Shown: piece after piece, positions 7,053-16,303 of the stretch | How the letters are laid out: every line of letters begins with the position of its first letter | How positions within the stretch are numbered: position 1 is the stretch's first letter | Assembly: GCA_017513445.1 (NCBI GenBank) | Contig: JAFXFS010000017.1 | Location: 1 to 35,224 of the forward strand | From: Bacteroidales bacterium | GTDB taxonomy: Bacteria > Bacteroidota > Bacteroidia > Bacteroidales > UBA932 | Length of the DNA: 35,224 nucleotides | Direction of reading: 5' to 3' | Position numbers and translations under genes: made by a program | Notes under the pieces: generated by a model | What the model was told of the DNA's origin: nothing | What the model saw: the letters and a program-made list of their open reading frames with translations, nothing else | Databases searched by the model: none

Positions 7053-8666
7053 ATGCTTTCGCGTCTATCTATCTGTAATTATGCCCTTATTGAGGCATTG
7101 GAGAGTAGATTTCCCGAGCATTTGGTTATTATAACAGGAGAAACAGGTGCCGGCAAATCTATTTTGCTCGGCGCTTTGTCTTTATTGATGGGGCAGAAGG
7201 CAGATGCCTCTGTGATTAGCGATAAAGAGAAAAACTGTGTAGTTGAGGGAGAGTTCTTTTACGAAGGAGAGAGTTATATAATCAGAAGGGTAATTGCCCC
7301 AAGTGGTCGTTCCCGTTCATTTGTAAATGATGAGCCGGTAACTGTAGATTATCTTAAAGAGTTATCCTCAAAGTTGATTGATGTTCATACTCAGAATCAA
7401 CATCTTATGCTCTCAGACTACCAGTATCAGTTAGAATTGCTTGACAGCTATTGCAGTAATGGCAAACTGTTGGCGAAATATCAGAGCTATTATGCCGATT
7501 ATCAATCGGTTATTACTAAAATTGAGAGTGTGGAACGTGATATTGTAAAGGCCGAAAATGAGCGTGAATTTGCTCAGTTCCAATACTCTCAGTTAGAGGG
7601 TGCATCGTTGCGTGAGGGAGAGCTTGAGGAGTTGGAGCAGGAGCAGAAATTATTATCAAATAGCGAAGAAATTAAAGAGAATCTTCAAGGTGTGCTCTCA
7701 AAGTTTACAAGTGAACCATTCTCATTGGTTCAACTATTAAAAGAGTCAGAAAACCTTCTTAAAAAGTCTTCAAACTATCTTCCGCAGGCAGAGTCCCTTT
7801 ATGAGAGGGTTGAGTCTTGCCGTTTGGAATTAAAGGATATTGAGCAAGAGGTGGATTATCTTTGCGATAGTGTAGAGTATTCTCCAGAGAGACTGCAATA
7901 TCTTGATGATAGAATTTCACTGATTTATAACCTTCTAAGAAAATTTGGAAAATCAGATGAGAGCGAATTGATAGCTTTAAGAGATTCATTAAAGGCAACT
8001 GTCAGTGGTGCTGAAGAGCTTTTGGAATTGAAAGAGACTCTTTTGAAGCAGAGTCAGGAGTTACTCCAAAACGCGAAGGAGATTGCCAGTCAACTTCATC
8101 TTTTAAGACTTGAAGGAGCTTCTAAATTATCGGAAGAGTTGCTTGAAAGTGTTCGAGATCTCTCAATGCCACACGCATTATTCAGTATCTCACTACAAGA
8201 GAGAGAGAGACTTGATATTAATGGTGCAGATGATATTAAATTCCTCTTCTCTGCTAATGGTGGATCTCTTATGGAGTTACATAAGTGTGCTTCCGGTGGT
8301 GAGGTTTCAAGGTTAATGCTCTCATTAAAGGCAATAATGGCAAAGCATCGTGGTATGCCAACTATGATTTTTGATGAGATTGATACCGGAGTATCAGGAG
8401 TTGTAGCTGACCAGATGGGAAAATTGATTACCTCTATGGGTGAGAATATGCAGGTTATGGCTATCACTCACCTTCCACAAATTGCAAGTAAGGGTGAATC
8501 TCACTTTCTTGTCACCAAGAGTTTCAATGCTGATGGCAAGGCAGTTACAAATATCTCGCAACTTTCTGAGGATGAGAGAGTTAATGAGATTGCAAGGATG
8601 CTTTCAGGCGAAGTCATCAATGATGCTGCAATAGCAAATGCAAAAGTTCTGTTAAACAGTAAATAG
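7053..8666 (+). CDS. recN: DNA repair protein RecN
   Basis: This 537-residue SMC-like ATPase acts early in double-strand break repair, holding DNA ends together. Walker A GETGAGKS is at residues 29-36, the ABC signature SGGEVSRLML is near 414-423, and Walker B MIFDEIDTG starts at 438. Between these lie long glutamate/lysine-rich coiled-coil stretches (about 155-210 and 315-360). The length is near the usual 550. It begins 11 bases after the omega gene and is followed after 7 bases by the Xaa-Pro aminopeptidase. The coaBC and DUF4835 genes often found between omega and recN in Bacteroidetes are absent here. Confidence 0.95.
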   Translation: MLSRLSICNYALIEALESRFPEHLVIITGETGAGKSILLGALSLLMGQKADASVISDKEKNCVVEGEFFYEGESYIIRRVIAPSGRSRSFVNDEPVTVDYLKELSSKLIDVHTQNQHLMLSDYQYQLELLDSYCSNGKLLAKYQSYYADYQSVITKIESVERDIVKAENEREFAQFQYSQLEGASLREGELEELEQEQKLLSNSEEIKENLQGVLSKFTSEPFSLVQLLKESENLLKKSSNYLPQAESLYERVESCRLELKDIEQEVDYLCDSVEYSPERLQYLDDRISLIYNLLRKFGKSDESELIALRDSLKATVSGAEELLELKETLLKQSQELLQNAKEIASQLHLLRLEGASKLSEELLESVRDLSMPHALFSISLQERERLDINGADDIKFLFSANGGSLMELHKCASGGEVSRLMLSLKAIMAKHRGMPTMIFDEIDTGVSGVVADQMGKLITSMGENMQVMAITHLPQIASKGESHFLVTKSFNADGKAVTNISQLSEDERVNEIARMLSGEVINDAAIANAKVLLNSK

Positions 8667-8673
8667 ATATATT

Positions 8674-10452
8674 ATGAAAAATTTCTCCCCTCTTTCTTTG
8701 TTGCGAGAATGGCTTTCGCAGCAATCAATCAGTGCTATAATAATTCCTTCTAATGATCCACATTTTGCCGAGTATGTGCCAGATTATTATAAGTCAAGAG
8801 CTTGGGCTAGTGGATTTAACGGTTCTGCTGGAACTTTGGTGGTAACTACCTCCGATGCAGCACTTTGGACCGATTCCAGGTACTTTATGCAAGCTGAGAA
8901 GCAACTCTTCGAGGGGATAACTTTGATGAAGCTTAAGATGGCAGGTACTCCTTCAATTGAGGAGTGGCTATTAAGCAAGTTGGAAAAGAGTGCTAAAGTG
9001 GCAATAGATTCAAAACTATTCTCACCATTGGAGTTTAACTCTTTAAAACAATCACTTCAACCCTTGGAGTTAATTCCTGTTGAGGATCCCTTTACTATAC
9101 TTTGGAAGGATAGACCTCAACTTAAAGCAAATCCAATCGAGTTGATGCCCGAATCGATATCAGGTGCATCTATTAATGAAAAGTGCGATAAAATAGTAAA
9201 TAAATTCTCTAAGGTAGGGGAGTTTGCCTTTATAATATCTGCTTGCGATCAGGTGATGTGGCTCTTTAACCTAAGAGGGAGTGATATAGAGTATAATGCT
9301 GTAGCTCTATCTTATGCAGTAGTTACAAATAACTCTAAGAGTATCTTTATCAGAAGGGATGCATTGACTGCAGAAGCTTCTCAATATCTTGATAATCAGG
9401 GTGTTAATATACTTGAATATTCGACATTTGAATCATATTTGAAAACTTTGGATCCTTCACTTACAAGGGTGGCAAATCTTGCTCAAATATCGCTATGTAA
9501 CTATCTGGCATTAGGTGGGGACTCTGCAAATTTTATCAATGATATAGAGGATAATGGCTATATCTCTCATCTCAAATGTCGTAAAAACAGTGTTGAGGCA
9601 GAGGGGTTCAGAGAGGCATTTCTTCAGGATGGCGTTGCTTGGTGTAAAGTGTTGAAATTTATTGATGATAATATTGAGAGTGGAGAGCTAAATGAGTATA
9701 TAATCTCAGAAAAATTTAAGGAGTATCGCTTATTATCAGAAGATTATCGAGGAGAGAGTTTCGAGCCGATAGTTGCATTCAATGAGAATGCAGCTGCTCC
9801 CCACTATAGCTTTGACTCTCCAGAAACCTCAGCAAAAATCTCAAATAGTGGTTTCTTACTAATGGATACAGGTGGACACTATAAGTTTGGCACAACAGAT
9901 ACAACCAGAACAATTCCATTGGGTAATCTTAGTCAGACTCAGGTAGATGATTATACACTTATATTAAAAGGTATGATTCAACTTGCAATGGCAAAATTCC
10001 CTGAGGGAACAAGAGGAGCCCAACTTGATATTCTTGCGAGAGGACCAATCTTTACAGCAGGTAAGATGTACTATCACGGTACCGGGCACGGTATTGGACA
10101 CTATCTTTGTGTACACGAATCTCCACAAATAAGAATGGAGGAGAGCCCAATCGTTTTGGATAGAGGAGTTGTTATCTCTGATGAACCGGGAGTATATCTC
10201 GAAGGTGAATATGGTATCAGAATAGAGAATGTACTTCACATTGTTGATTATATTACAACAGATAGAGCATTCCTTGCCTTTGAGACACTTACAAAGGTGC
10301 CAATTTCAACAGAGTGCATCAATAAAGAGCTCCTTGGGAAGGAGGCACTTGATTGGCTGAATAACTATAATAGCAGGGTGTTTGATGCCCTCTCTCCCTA
10401 TTTGAATAGTTCTGAGAAAGAGTGGTTGTCGTCTAAAACACGAATGGTATAA
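8674..10452 (+). CDS. Xaa-Pro aminopeptidase (M24B)
   Basis: This 592-residue cytosolic metallopeptidase removes N-terminal residues preceding proline. It has the three-part layout of the long, eukaryote-type APP subfamily: two creatinase-like N-terminal domains (about 1-300), then a pita-bread catalytic domain. Dinuclear metal ligands are Asp398 (LLMDTGG), Asp409 (GTTDTTRT), His472 (HGTGHGIGH), Glu504 (SDEPGVY) and Glu518 (GIRIENV). The C-terminus (SSEKEWLSSKTRMV) matches the family's end, so the protein is complete. Its 3' end overlaps the tail of the convergent LysM gene by 55 bases. With recN it forms the end of the plus-strand run. Confidence 0.93.
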   Translation: MKNFSPLSLLREWLSQQSISAIIIPSNDPHFAEYVPDYYKSRAWASGFNGSAGTLVVTTSDAALWTDSRYFMQAEKQLFEGITLMKLKMAGTPSIEEWLLSKLEKSAKVAIDSKLFSPLEFNSLKQSLQPLELIPVEDPFTILWKDRPQLKANPIELMPESISGASINEKCDKIVNKFSKVGEFAFIISACDQVMWLFNLRGSDIEYNAVALSYAVVTNNSKSIFIRRDALTAEASQYLDNQGVNILEYSTFESYLKTLDPSLTRVANLAQISLCNYLALGGDSANFINDIEDNGYISHLKCRKNSVEAEGFREAFLQDGVAWCKVLKFIDDNIESGELNEYIISEKFKEYRLLSEDYRGESFEPIVAFNENAAAPHYSFDSPETSAKISNSGFLLMDTGGHYKFGTTDTTRTIPLGNLSQTQVDDYTLILKGMIQLAMAKFPEGTRGAQLDILARGPIFTAGKMYYHGTGHGIGHYLCVHESPQIRMEESPIVLDRGVVISDEPGVYLEGEYGIRIENVLHIVDYITTDRAFLAFETLTKVPISTECINKELLGKEALDWLNNYNSRVFDALSPYLNSSEKEWLSSKTRMV

Positions 10453-12197
10453 CCATCGATATGCTCTATTTCACGAGTAGCAATATTTCTCAAACCACCA
10501 TTCTCTATTCTCTCAAATTTTACTTCAGATTGAAGTAGAGATTGAGGGTAGTGAGTTATATATTGCATAAAGTCTGGACCAAGTTTGCAAATCGTTGATG
10601 TAAAGTAGTAGGCAACATCATAGCCGTGGAAAGCCATCTGATTTGGCTCAGTATTGTATAGGGCACGATATTGCTTAACAAAATCTTTAACCTCCTCTTT
10701 GTTGTAATCTATGTAGAATGGCATACTTATATGTAGGTTAAGAGCGTGGTAGTAGTCAAACTCCATTGTCTCGTAACTATGCCATTTAGATAGTCCATAT
10801 ACCTGAATATCATACTCTTCTCTTGAGTGAAGAATATTGAGATTTCTGAGCGCATCCATTACAAATGCCTCATTGTCTGATGCAACAATCACCTTATTGG
10901 TTCTGCTCTTATTGAGTTTAGCCATTAACTTATTACCAACGGTTCTTCCCTCTAAGATATCGTATGATAATGTGTTGTATGCAATATTATTAGAACTCAT
11001 TAAAGAGTCTATTGTCTTGAAAATGTGATTGTTATAGGTGCTCTTTTCATAAATTAGAGTCACTTGATCTGTAATGCCTTTATTGATTGAATTAACAAGG
11101 TTTTCATATTGATTCTCCTCATCAACAGAGAATTGGATAGTATTTATGCCTTTCTCTGCCAATACATTGGATCTCTTGTCCAATGTTAATACCAATGGAA
11201 TGGAATTGATGTCGCAATAGTTAGCAACTTTGATTGCTGATTTATATGGAATAGGAGCAATTACTAAATCCATATTTTTAAGAGAATTGGCATCAATAAT
11301 AGCTTCCAATTTATCCTTTGCAATATCATAAACTGAGAGATCAAGATTGATATTTTTCTCTTTTAATGAATTAATTGCTAACAAAAATCCTGCATAGAAA
11401 TCCATATAACTTGTGGTTCCTGCATTGGAGAATGAGGCATTAAGAGGTAGTAGAAGGGCAATTTTTGCAGGATTATCCTTGCTGTAGTGATCAATGCCCA
11501 AAAGATGTTTCATTCTGTCAAGCAGACTTGAAAAGGTGAGCTCAGGATAATCTATACTTTTGAGGGAGTCCTCTCTCTCTTTATTCTCTGATATAAGTAC
11601 CTCTTCGCTCTTCTCTTCAATAACACTCTTTATATCCTCATACTTATTTGGGATAAGAATTGTGCTTTTTCTCTTAACCTTGCCATCTTTCAGATTATTA
11701 AGAAGAATAATATCCTCCTTCTCAACATCATATTTTTTTGCAATAAGGTGTAGAGTCTCATACCATTTGACAGTGTGCTTGCGATATAGAGAACTATCGG
11801 CAACAACTACTGCAACCTTCTCTTCAACAACATCTTGTGGCTCGACAAGAGTTTCAGAATTACTCTCTTTAATATTATCTGAATTGTTATCAATGACAGT
11901 AACTACTTGATTTACAAGATCTTTTACTGCATTTTGAGGAATGAAAATGATTGAACCCTCTTTAAGACCATCAACGAGAATAGGGTTGGCCTTATAGACA
12001 CTATCAATTATAACATTGTACTTTTTGCAGATGGAATAGAGCGTCTGTTTCTTTATCACTTTGTGCGCCCAATATATATTTCCATCAATATTCACCTTTT
12101 CCTGAGATATTTCAACTTCAGGGGCAACATACTCTTGAGCACATAGGGCTGATAACCCTGCAAGTACAAGGATAATTGATAAAATCAGTCGTTTCAT
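10398..12197 (-). CDS. LysM-repeat plus periplasmic binding-protein (type 1) fusion
   Basis: This 599-residue exported protein has a signal peptide (MKRLILSIILVLAGLSALCA, cleavage near residue 20). A LysM domain lies at about 44-88 (HKVIKKQTLYSICKKYNV...IFIPQN) and a second at about 140-185 (HTVKWYETLHLIAKKYDV...ILIPNK). A C-terminal region from about 245 begins AKIALLLPLNA and resembles type 1 periplasmic (Leu/Ile/Val-binding, LpoA-like) folds. LysM domains bind peptidoglycan, so the protein is probably a cell-wall-bound periplasmic factor. A ligand-binding or regulatory role is inferred from the fold, not shown. It lies 12 bases after purC, and its last 55 bases overlap the pepP-like gene tail to tail. 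Confidence 0.8.
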   Translation of the reverse strand: MKRLILSIILVLAGLSALCAQEYVAPEVEISQEKVNIDGNIYWAHKVIKKQTLYSICKKYNVIIDSVYKANPILVDGLKEGSIIFIPQNAVKDLVNQVVTVIDNNSDNIKESNSETLVEPQDVVEEKVAVVVADSSLYRKHTVKWYETLHLIAKKYDVEKEDIILLNNLKDGKVKRKSTILIPNKYEDIKSVIEEKSEEVLISENKEREDSLKSIDYPELTFSSLLDRMKHLLGIDHYSKDNPAKIALLLPLNASFSNAGTTSYMDFYAGFLLAINSLKEKNINLDLSVYDIAKDKLEAIIDANSLKNMDLVIAPIPYKSAIKVANYCDINSIPLVLTLDKRSNVLAEKGINTIQFSVDEENQYENLVNSINKGITDQVTLIYEKSTYNNHIFKTIDSLMSSNNIAYNTLSYDILEGRTVGNKLMAKLNKSRTNKVIVASDNEAFVMDALRNLNILHSREEYDIQVYGLSKWHSYETMEFDYYHALNLHISMPFYIDYNKEEVKDFVKQYRALYNTEPNQMAFHGYDVAYYFTSTICKLGPDFMQYITHYPQSLLQSEVKFERIENGGLRNIATREIEHIDGYTIRVLDDNHSFSELFK

Positions 12198-12209
12198 AGG
12201 CCTTCTCTT

Positions 12210-13166
12210 CTATAGAGAGAGTCTTGCCAACATATTATTTACATTGCACTCGATTCTCTCGTAAACATCATTATTATAAGGAGTCTTTACGAACTTTTCT
12301 CCTGTGATATTTTCAAATAGTTCAATATATCTCTCTGAAATCAATTCAACTCTATCGTCATCCATAGGTGGAACAACCTCTCCTTTACCACCTTTGAAAC
12401 CATTCTCCATAAGCCACTCTCTTACAAACTCTTTTGAAAGTTGGCGTTGTTGTTCGCCTTTATCAAATAGCTCTTGATATGTGTCTGCATAGAAATATCT
12501 TGATGAATCTGGAGTGTGAATCTCATCCAAAAGATAGATTTCACCATTACGTTTGCCGAATTCATATTTTGTATCAACCAAGATAAGACCTCTTTCAGCT
12601 GCAATTTCGCAACCTCTTTGGTAAAGGGCAAGAGTGATTTTCTCCAATTGTTCATAATCCTCTTTGCTTACAAGACCTTGTGCAATAATCTCCTCTTTGC
12701 TGATATCCTGGTCGTGAGAGCCGATTTCGGCTTTAGTGGTAGGAGTGATAATAGGGTGTTCAAATTTTTGATGTTCTTTCATTCCATCAGGAATTGGAAC
12801 TCCACATATTTCTCTTGCTCCGGCACAATATGCTCTCCACGAACTTCCTGTAAGATAACCTCTTACAATCATTTCAACAGGAAAAGAGTCACACCTGTAG
12901 CCCACTGTTACCATTGGGTCAGGTGAGGCTATTTTCCAGTTCTTTACGATGTCTGTTGTTTTATCCAAAAATGATGAAGCTATCTGGTTCAGTACCTGCC
13001 CTTTGAATGGAATACCCTTAGGCAATACAACATCAAATGCTGAAATTCTGTCAGTTACAATCATTACAAGGTAGTCGTCACCGATAGAGTACACATCGCG
13101 AACTTTTCCCTCATATTTAGCTCTCTGTTGTTTAAAATTAAATTCTGTACGTGTAATAGCGTTCAT
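12210..13166 (-). CDS. purC: Phosphoribosylaminoimidazole-succinocarboxamide synthase
   Basis: This 318-residue cytosolic enzyme of de novo purine synthesis joins CAIR and aspartate with ATP to form SAICAR. Key motifs are [20 protein letters not shown] at the N-terminus, [31 protein letters not shown], and [12 protein letters not shown]. The length is that of the longer bacterial/yeast-like form. The frame continues to an ATG at 13193, 5 bases after the preceding stop. The ATG at 13166 (MNAITRTEF) matches the family start better. It is cotranscribed with the Skp-like gene upstream and the LysM gene downstream, although no functional link between them is evident. Confidence 0.95.
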   Translation of the reverse strand: MNAITRTEFNFKQQRAKYEGKVRDVYSIGDDYLVMIVTDRISAFDVVLPKGIPFKGQVLNQIASSFLDKTTDIVKNWKIASPDPMVTVGYRCDSFPVEMIVRGYLTGSSWRAYCAGAREICGVPIPDGMKEHQKFEHPIITPTTKAEIGSHDQDISKEEIIAQGLVSKEDYEQLEKITLALYQRGCEIAAERGLILVDTKYEFGKRNGEIYLLDEIHTPDSSRYFYADTYQELFDKGEQQRQLSKEFVREWLMENGFKGGKGEVVPPMDDDRVELISERYIELFENITGEKFVKTPYNNDVYERIECNVNNMLARLSL

Positions 13167-13198
13167 CTTTGTAATAAATTGAATGTCAAACAAATAGA

Positions 13199-13810
13199 CT
13201 ATTTTTCGTTTCTTACTTTAATATATTCTGCGTTAAGTCCTTCAACAACTTCTGCTGTTACATTAAGAGCTTTGTTGCCAATGATGATTGTGTTTGTAGC
13301 ACCACTTGTAGTGAAAATCAAAGAAAATTTCTTCTCTTCATTGTATTTTTCAAGATAAGTGTTTATTGCGTACATCACTTGGTTGTTCATAACGCTCTCT
13401 TCTTCAAGAAGTTCAGCTTGTTTTTGTTGCATTAGAGTGTTAAGATCTTGTTGGCGTTTAAGAAGTTCTTGTTGTTTGCTTTCAGCAGCAGAACGAGTCA
13501 TAAGACCTTTTTGTACACTGTTTTCGAAATTCTTAATATCGCTTTCCAATTTTCTACCCTTTCTATTCAATTCATCCTGAACCTTTTGAGCTTTTCCTTC
13601 GAATTCATTCTTAAGGTCGTTGAACATATCGTATTGAACGATAAGTGAATCGATCTGAACATAAACGATGTCTCCAGCTGAAGCTGTTACTTCATCTGAT
13701 GATACTACAGTTGTATCAGAAGTTTTTCCATCTTTAGTTAAAGTTACAATAGCTACAGCAACAGATAGTACAAATGCTGCAATACTAAGAATTAGTGTTG
13801 TTTTTTTCAT
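13199..13810 (-). CDS. Skp/OmpH-family periplasmic chaperone-like protein, membrane-anchored
   Basis: This 203-residue protein has an N-terminal hydrophobic segment (about residues 4-26) followed by TKDGK and no clear cleavage site, so it may stay anchored. The rest is the OmpH pattern: a short beta part ([24 protein letters not shown]), a long charged coiled coil (about 65-150), and a closing beta part ([29 protein letters not shown]). In this family the coiled coils form a trimeric jaw that holds unfolded outer-membrane proteins. It is the third Skp-like gene in the window. Start 13810 gives a proper signal; the ATG at 13840 would only add polar residues inside the leader. Confidence 0.82.
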   Translation of the reverse strand: MKKTTLILSIAAFVLSVAVAIVTLTKDGKTSDTTVVSSDEVTASAGDIVYVQIDSLIVQYDMFNDLKNEFEGKAQKVQDELNRKGRKLESDIKNFENSVQKGLMTRSAAESKQQELLKRQQDLNTLMQQKQAELLEEESVMNNQVMYAINTYLEKYNEEKKFSLIFTTSGATNTIIIGNKALNVTAEVVEGLNAEYIKVRNEK

Positions 13811-13856
13811 TATTAATTGATTTTTATTATTTGTTTTCAAATTTTATTACAATTCG

Positions 13857-13864
13857 CAAATATA
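13857..13864 (-). promoter_or_regulatory. Candidate -7 box TATATTTG for the Skp-like/purC/LysM operon
   Basis: It is an exact TAnnTTTG match on the minus strand, 46 bases before the ATG at 13810 and directly after the pdxJ stop. It would give the downstream three genes their own promoter. Confidence 0.55.
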
Positions 13865-13865
13865 G

Positions 13866-14585
13866 TTAAATTTCATTTAATTCCTTTAGATAGGATTGAA
13901 TTGTATTCTCTAAACCTAAATAAATTGATTCACATACAAGTGCGTGACCAATTGAAACCTCCAAAAGGTCAACAATATTTTTTGCAAAATAGTTCAGATT
14001 CTCTAAACTTAAATCGTGTCCGGCATTTAATCCCAGACCACACTCCTTGGCAGTAATAGATGCCTTGACATATGGCTCTATAGCCATCTCACGATTGATG
14101 TTATAATTCCTGGCATACCCTTCAGTATATAACTCAACCCGATTGCATTCACAATCTGCAGCATATTTAATCATATCGCAGTCTGGGTCTACAAAAATTG
14201 ATGTTCTGATGCCCTCTGAGTTGAAAATTCTGCAAATACTTTTCAGATATTTGTGATTCTCCTTGGTATTCCAACCGGCATTTGATGTCAATACATTGTG
14301 TGCATCAGGAACAAGTGTCACCTGCGCAGGTCTATTGTTTAAAACCAGATTGATAAAGGAGTCAATAGGATTTCCCTCTATATTGAATTCTGTAGTAAGA
14401 ATTGGCTTTAATGCTATAACATCGCTATATCTGATATGTCTTTCGTCTGGTCGAGGATGTACTGTAATCCCTTGAGCACCAAACTTTTCGCAGTCAAGAG
14501 CGCACTTTAAGACATCGGGAAGATTGCCTCCTCTGGCATTTCTCAATGTGGCAAATTTGTTAATATTTACGCTTAATTTTGTCAT
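13866..14585 (-). CDS. pdxJ: Pyridoxine 5'-phosphate synthase
   Basis: This 239-residue cytosolic TIM-barrel enzyme condenses 1-deoxyxylulose 5-phosphate with 3-amino-2-oxopropyl phosphate to make pyridoxine 5'-phosphate (DXP-dependent vitamin B6 pathway). Recognisable segments are [41 protein letters not shown] with the following substrate loop, [14 protein letters not shown], and [13 protein letters not shown], ending in SIGHALV. The length is standard. It is divergent from nadK, an arrangement common in Bacteroidetes. The promoter boxes of the two genes overlap. Confidence 0.96.
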   Translation of the reverse strand: MTKLSVNINKFATLRNARGGNLPDVLKCALDCEKFGAQGITVHPRPDERHIRYSDVIALKPILTTEFNIEGNPIDSFINLVLNNRPAQVTLVPDAHNVLTSNAGWNTKENHKYLKSICRIFNSEGIRTSIFVDPDCDMIKYAADCECNRVELYTEGYARNYNINREMAIEPYVKASITAKECGLGLNAGHDLSLENLNYFAKNIVDLLEVSIGHALVCESIYLGLENTIQSYLKELNEI

Positions 14586-14613
14586 AATTGAAACTTAACT
14601 GATTTTCTATTGG

Positions 14614-14621
14614 CAAAATTA
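14614..14621 (-). promoter_or_regulatory. Candidate -7 box TAATTTTG for pdxJ
   Basis: It is an exact TAnnTTTG match on the minus strand, 28 bases before the pdxJ ATG. It lies in the -33 region of the nadK promoter on the other strand. Confidence 0.5.
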
Positions 14622-14633
14622 TATAATTATTGG

Positions 14634-14641
14634 TAATTTTG
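14634..14641 (+). promoter_or_regulatory. Candidate -7 box TAATTTTG for nadK
   Basis: It is an exact TAnnTTTG match, 22 bases before the nadK ATG, with TTGG at 14610-14613 as a possible -33 element. It is divergent from, and overlapping with, the pdxJ promoter. Confidence 0.5.
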
Positions 14642-14663
14642 AAGTTTATAAATGAAAATATAG

Positions 14664-15557
14664 ATGAATATTGCTGTTTTTGCAAGGGAGCTTTCTCCAA
14701 ATAATTATGATAAATTTCAATCTCTGATGGATACTATCAATCAGAGAGGAGTGAAGTGTGGCTTTTACAGAGATTTCTATGAGAGTCTGCCTCAGGAATT
14801 GAAATCAAATCTCGTTCTGGAGTATCTCTACGATTCAATTCCGGAGATATCGTCAAATGTAGATATACTTCTTTCACTTGGAGGAGATGGCACGCTTCTC
14901 AATAGTTTGAGGGTGGTGCAGGATTTTAATGTGCTTGTTGCAGGTGTCAATTTTGGCAGATTGGGCTTCCTTACTGCTACAAAATTAGAGGAAAAATGTG
15001 ATAGATTTGTGGATAATCTGATTGCCAAAAATTTCTCAATAATTGAAAGAGCTACATTGAAAGTATCATCAAAAGAGATAGATCAATCATTTTTTGCCTA
15101 TGCCCTAAATGAAATCAGCATTCATAGAAATGATGCTTCAATGTTGTCTATTGATTTGAAAGTAAATGGATTATCATTGCCAACATATTGGTCAGATGGG
15201 ATAATAGTGGCGACTCCTACCGGTTCTACGGCATACAATTTGAGTGTAGGAGGTCCATTGGTTACACCCGATTCAAAAGTTACAATTATCTCACCGATTG
15301 CCCCTCACAACCTAAATGTGAGACCTTTAATAGTTCCTGAAGGATCAAGTGTAGAGATTGTAACTCATTCGAGATCAGGATATTACAGTCTTAATGTCGA
15401 TAATCGGGATATTCGTTTGAGTTGTGAATATCCTTTGACTATTGAGAATGGAGATTTTAAGTTAAAGACTATAAATATGCCTGATACCAATTTTTTTGAT
15501 GTAATAAATGAAAAACTCCTTTGGGGAGAGGATAGAAGAAATAGTTTGTCAAAATAA
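14664..15557 (+). CDS. nadK: NAD kinase
   Basis: This 297-residue cytosolic enzyme phosphorylates NAD to NADP with ATP. The GGDGT motif is at residues 73-77 (LLSLGGDGTLL). NEISIHRND near residue 150, and SDGIIVATPTGSTAYNLSVGGPL near 185-205, are the NAD-binding and substrate-binding blocks of the family. The length is typical. The stop is followed after 4 bases by the uppS ATG, so the two are probably translated together. Promoter TAATTTTG lies just upstream. Confidence 0.96.
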   Translation: MNIAVFARELSPNNYDKFQSLMDTINQRGVKCGFYRDFYESLPQELKSNLVLEYLYDSIPEISSNVDILLSLGGDGTLLNSLRVVQDFNVLVAGVNFGRLGFLTATKLEEKCDRFVDNLIAKNFSIIERATLKVSSKEIDQSFFAYALNEISIHRNDASMLSIDLKVNGLSLPTYWSDGIIVATPTGSTAYNLSVGGPLVTPDSKVTIISPIAPHNLNVRPLIVPEGSSVEIVTHSRSGYYSLNVDNRDIRLSCEYPLTIENGDFKLKTINMPDTNFFDVINEKLLWGEDRRNSLSK

Positions 15558-15561
15558 TATT

Positions 15562-16269
15562 ATGATACCAACACATATATCTATTATAATGGATGGGAAT
15601 GGCAGGTGGGCAGAGTTGCGTTCGAAAGAGAGGGTTTATGGCCACAAAGCAGGAGTAGAGAGTGTTCGTGATTGCTGCGAATATGCTGCAAAAAGAGGGG
15701 TTAAGTACCTATCACTTTTTGCATTCTCACAGGAGAACTGGAGTCGTCCTGAAGAGGAGGTAAATGCTCTGATGGAGTTGATGGCAGCATCAATTGTAAA
15801 AGAGGTTCATCTCTTTTATGATAATCAGATCAGATTGAAAGTAATAGGAGACCTTTCAAAGTTAGATAAAGATCTTGTCAGTAAAATTGAGAAAATAGAG
15901 GATACCACTAAGGATTTTTCGAACTTGACAGTAATTATAATGTTGAGTTATAGCGGAAAATGGGATTTAAAACAGGCAGCTGAAAGATATGCTATAGATT
16001 ATTCGGATGCTATATCAAAAGGTGAAACTCCTGAGCCATTGACTGAAGAGCTATTCGCTTCATATTTAAGTACTTATGGGATTCCTGACCCGGATCTTCT
16101 GATTCGTACAAGTGGAGAACAGAGAATAAGTAACTATATGCTATGGCAATGTGCATATACTGAATTTTACTTTACTGAGACCCTTTGGCCTGATTTTCGC
16201 AAAGAGCAGTTTGAAGAGGCCATTGAAAATTTCTCAAAGCGAGAGAGAAGATATGGAAAAATTAAATAA
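15562..16269 (+). CDS. uppS: Undecaprenyl diphosphate synthase (cis-prenyltransferase)
   Basis: This 235-residue enzyme makes the C55 lipid carrier for peptidoglycan and surface-glycan synthesis from farnesyl-PP and isopentenyl-PP. The signature HISIIMDGNGRWA (catalytic Asp11) is at the very N-terminus. Later come SLFAFSQENWSRP and the C-terminal DLLIRTSGEQRISNYMLWQ with FYFTETLWPDF. An earlier in-frame ATG at 15508 overlaps nadK; the family start is MIPTHISI at 15562. It lies in the conserved nadK-uppS-bamA order. Confidence 0.95.
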   Translation: MIPTHISIIMDGNGRWAELRSKERVYGHKAGVESVRDCCEYAAKRGVKYLSLFAFSQENWSRPEEEVNALMELMAASIVKEVHLFYDNQIRLKVIGDLSKLDKDLVSKIEKIEDTTKDFSNLTVIIMLSYSGKWDLKQAAERYAIDYSDAISKGETPEPLTEELFASYLSTYGIPDPDLLIRTSGEQRISNYMLWQCAYTEFYFTETLWPDFRKEQFEEAIENFSKRERRYGKIK

Positions 16270-16274
16270 AAATG

Positions 16275-16282
16275 TATCTTTG
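16275..16282 (+). promoter_or_regulatory. Candidate -7 box TATCTTTG for bamA
   Basis: It matches TAnnTTTG exactly, follows the uppS stop by 5 bases and precedes the bamA ATG by 21 bases. Confidence 0.55.
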
Positions 16283-16303
16283 CAGTTTAATAATTTGTTG
16301 TTA

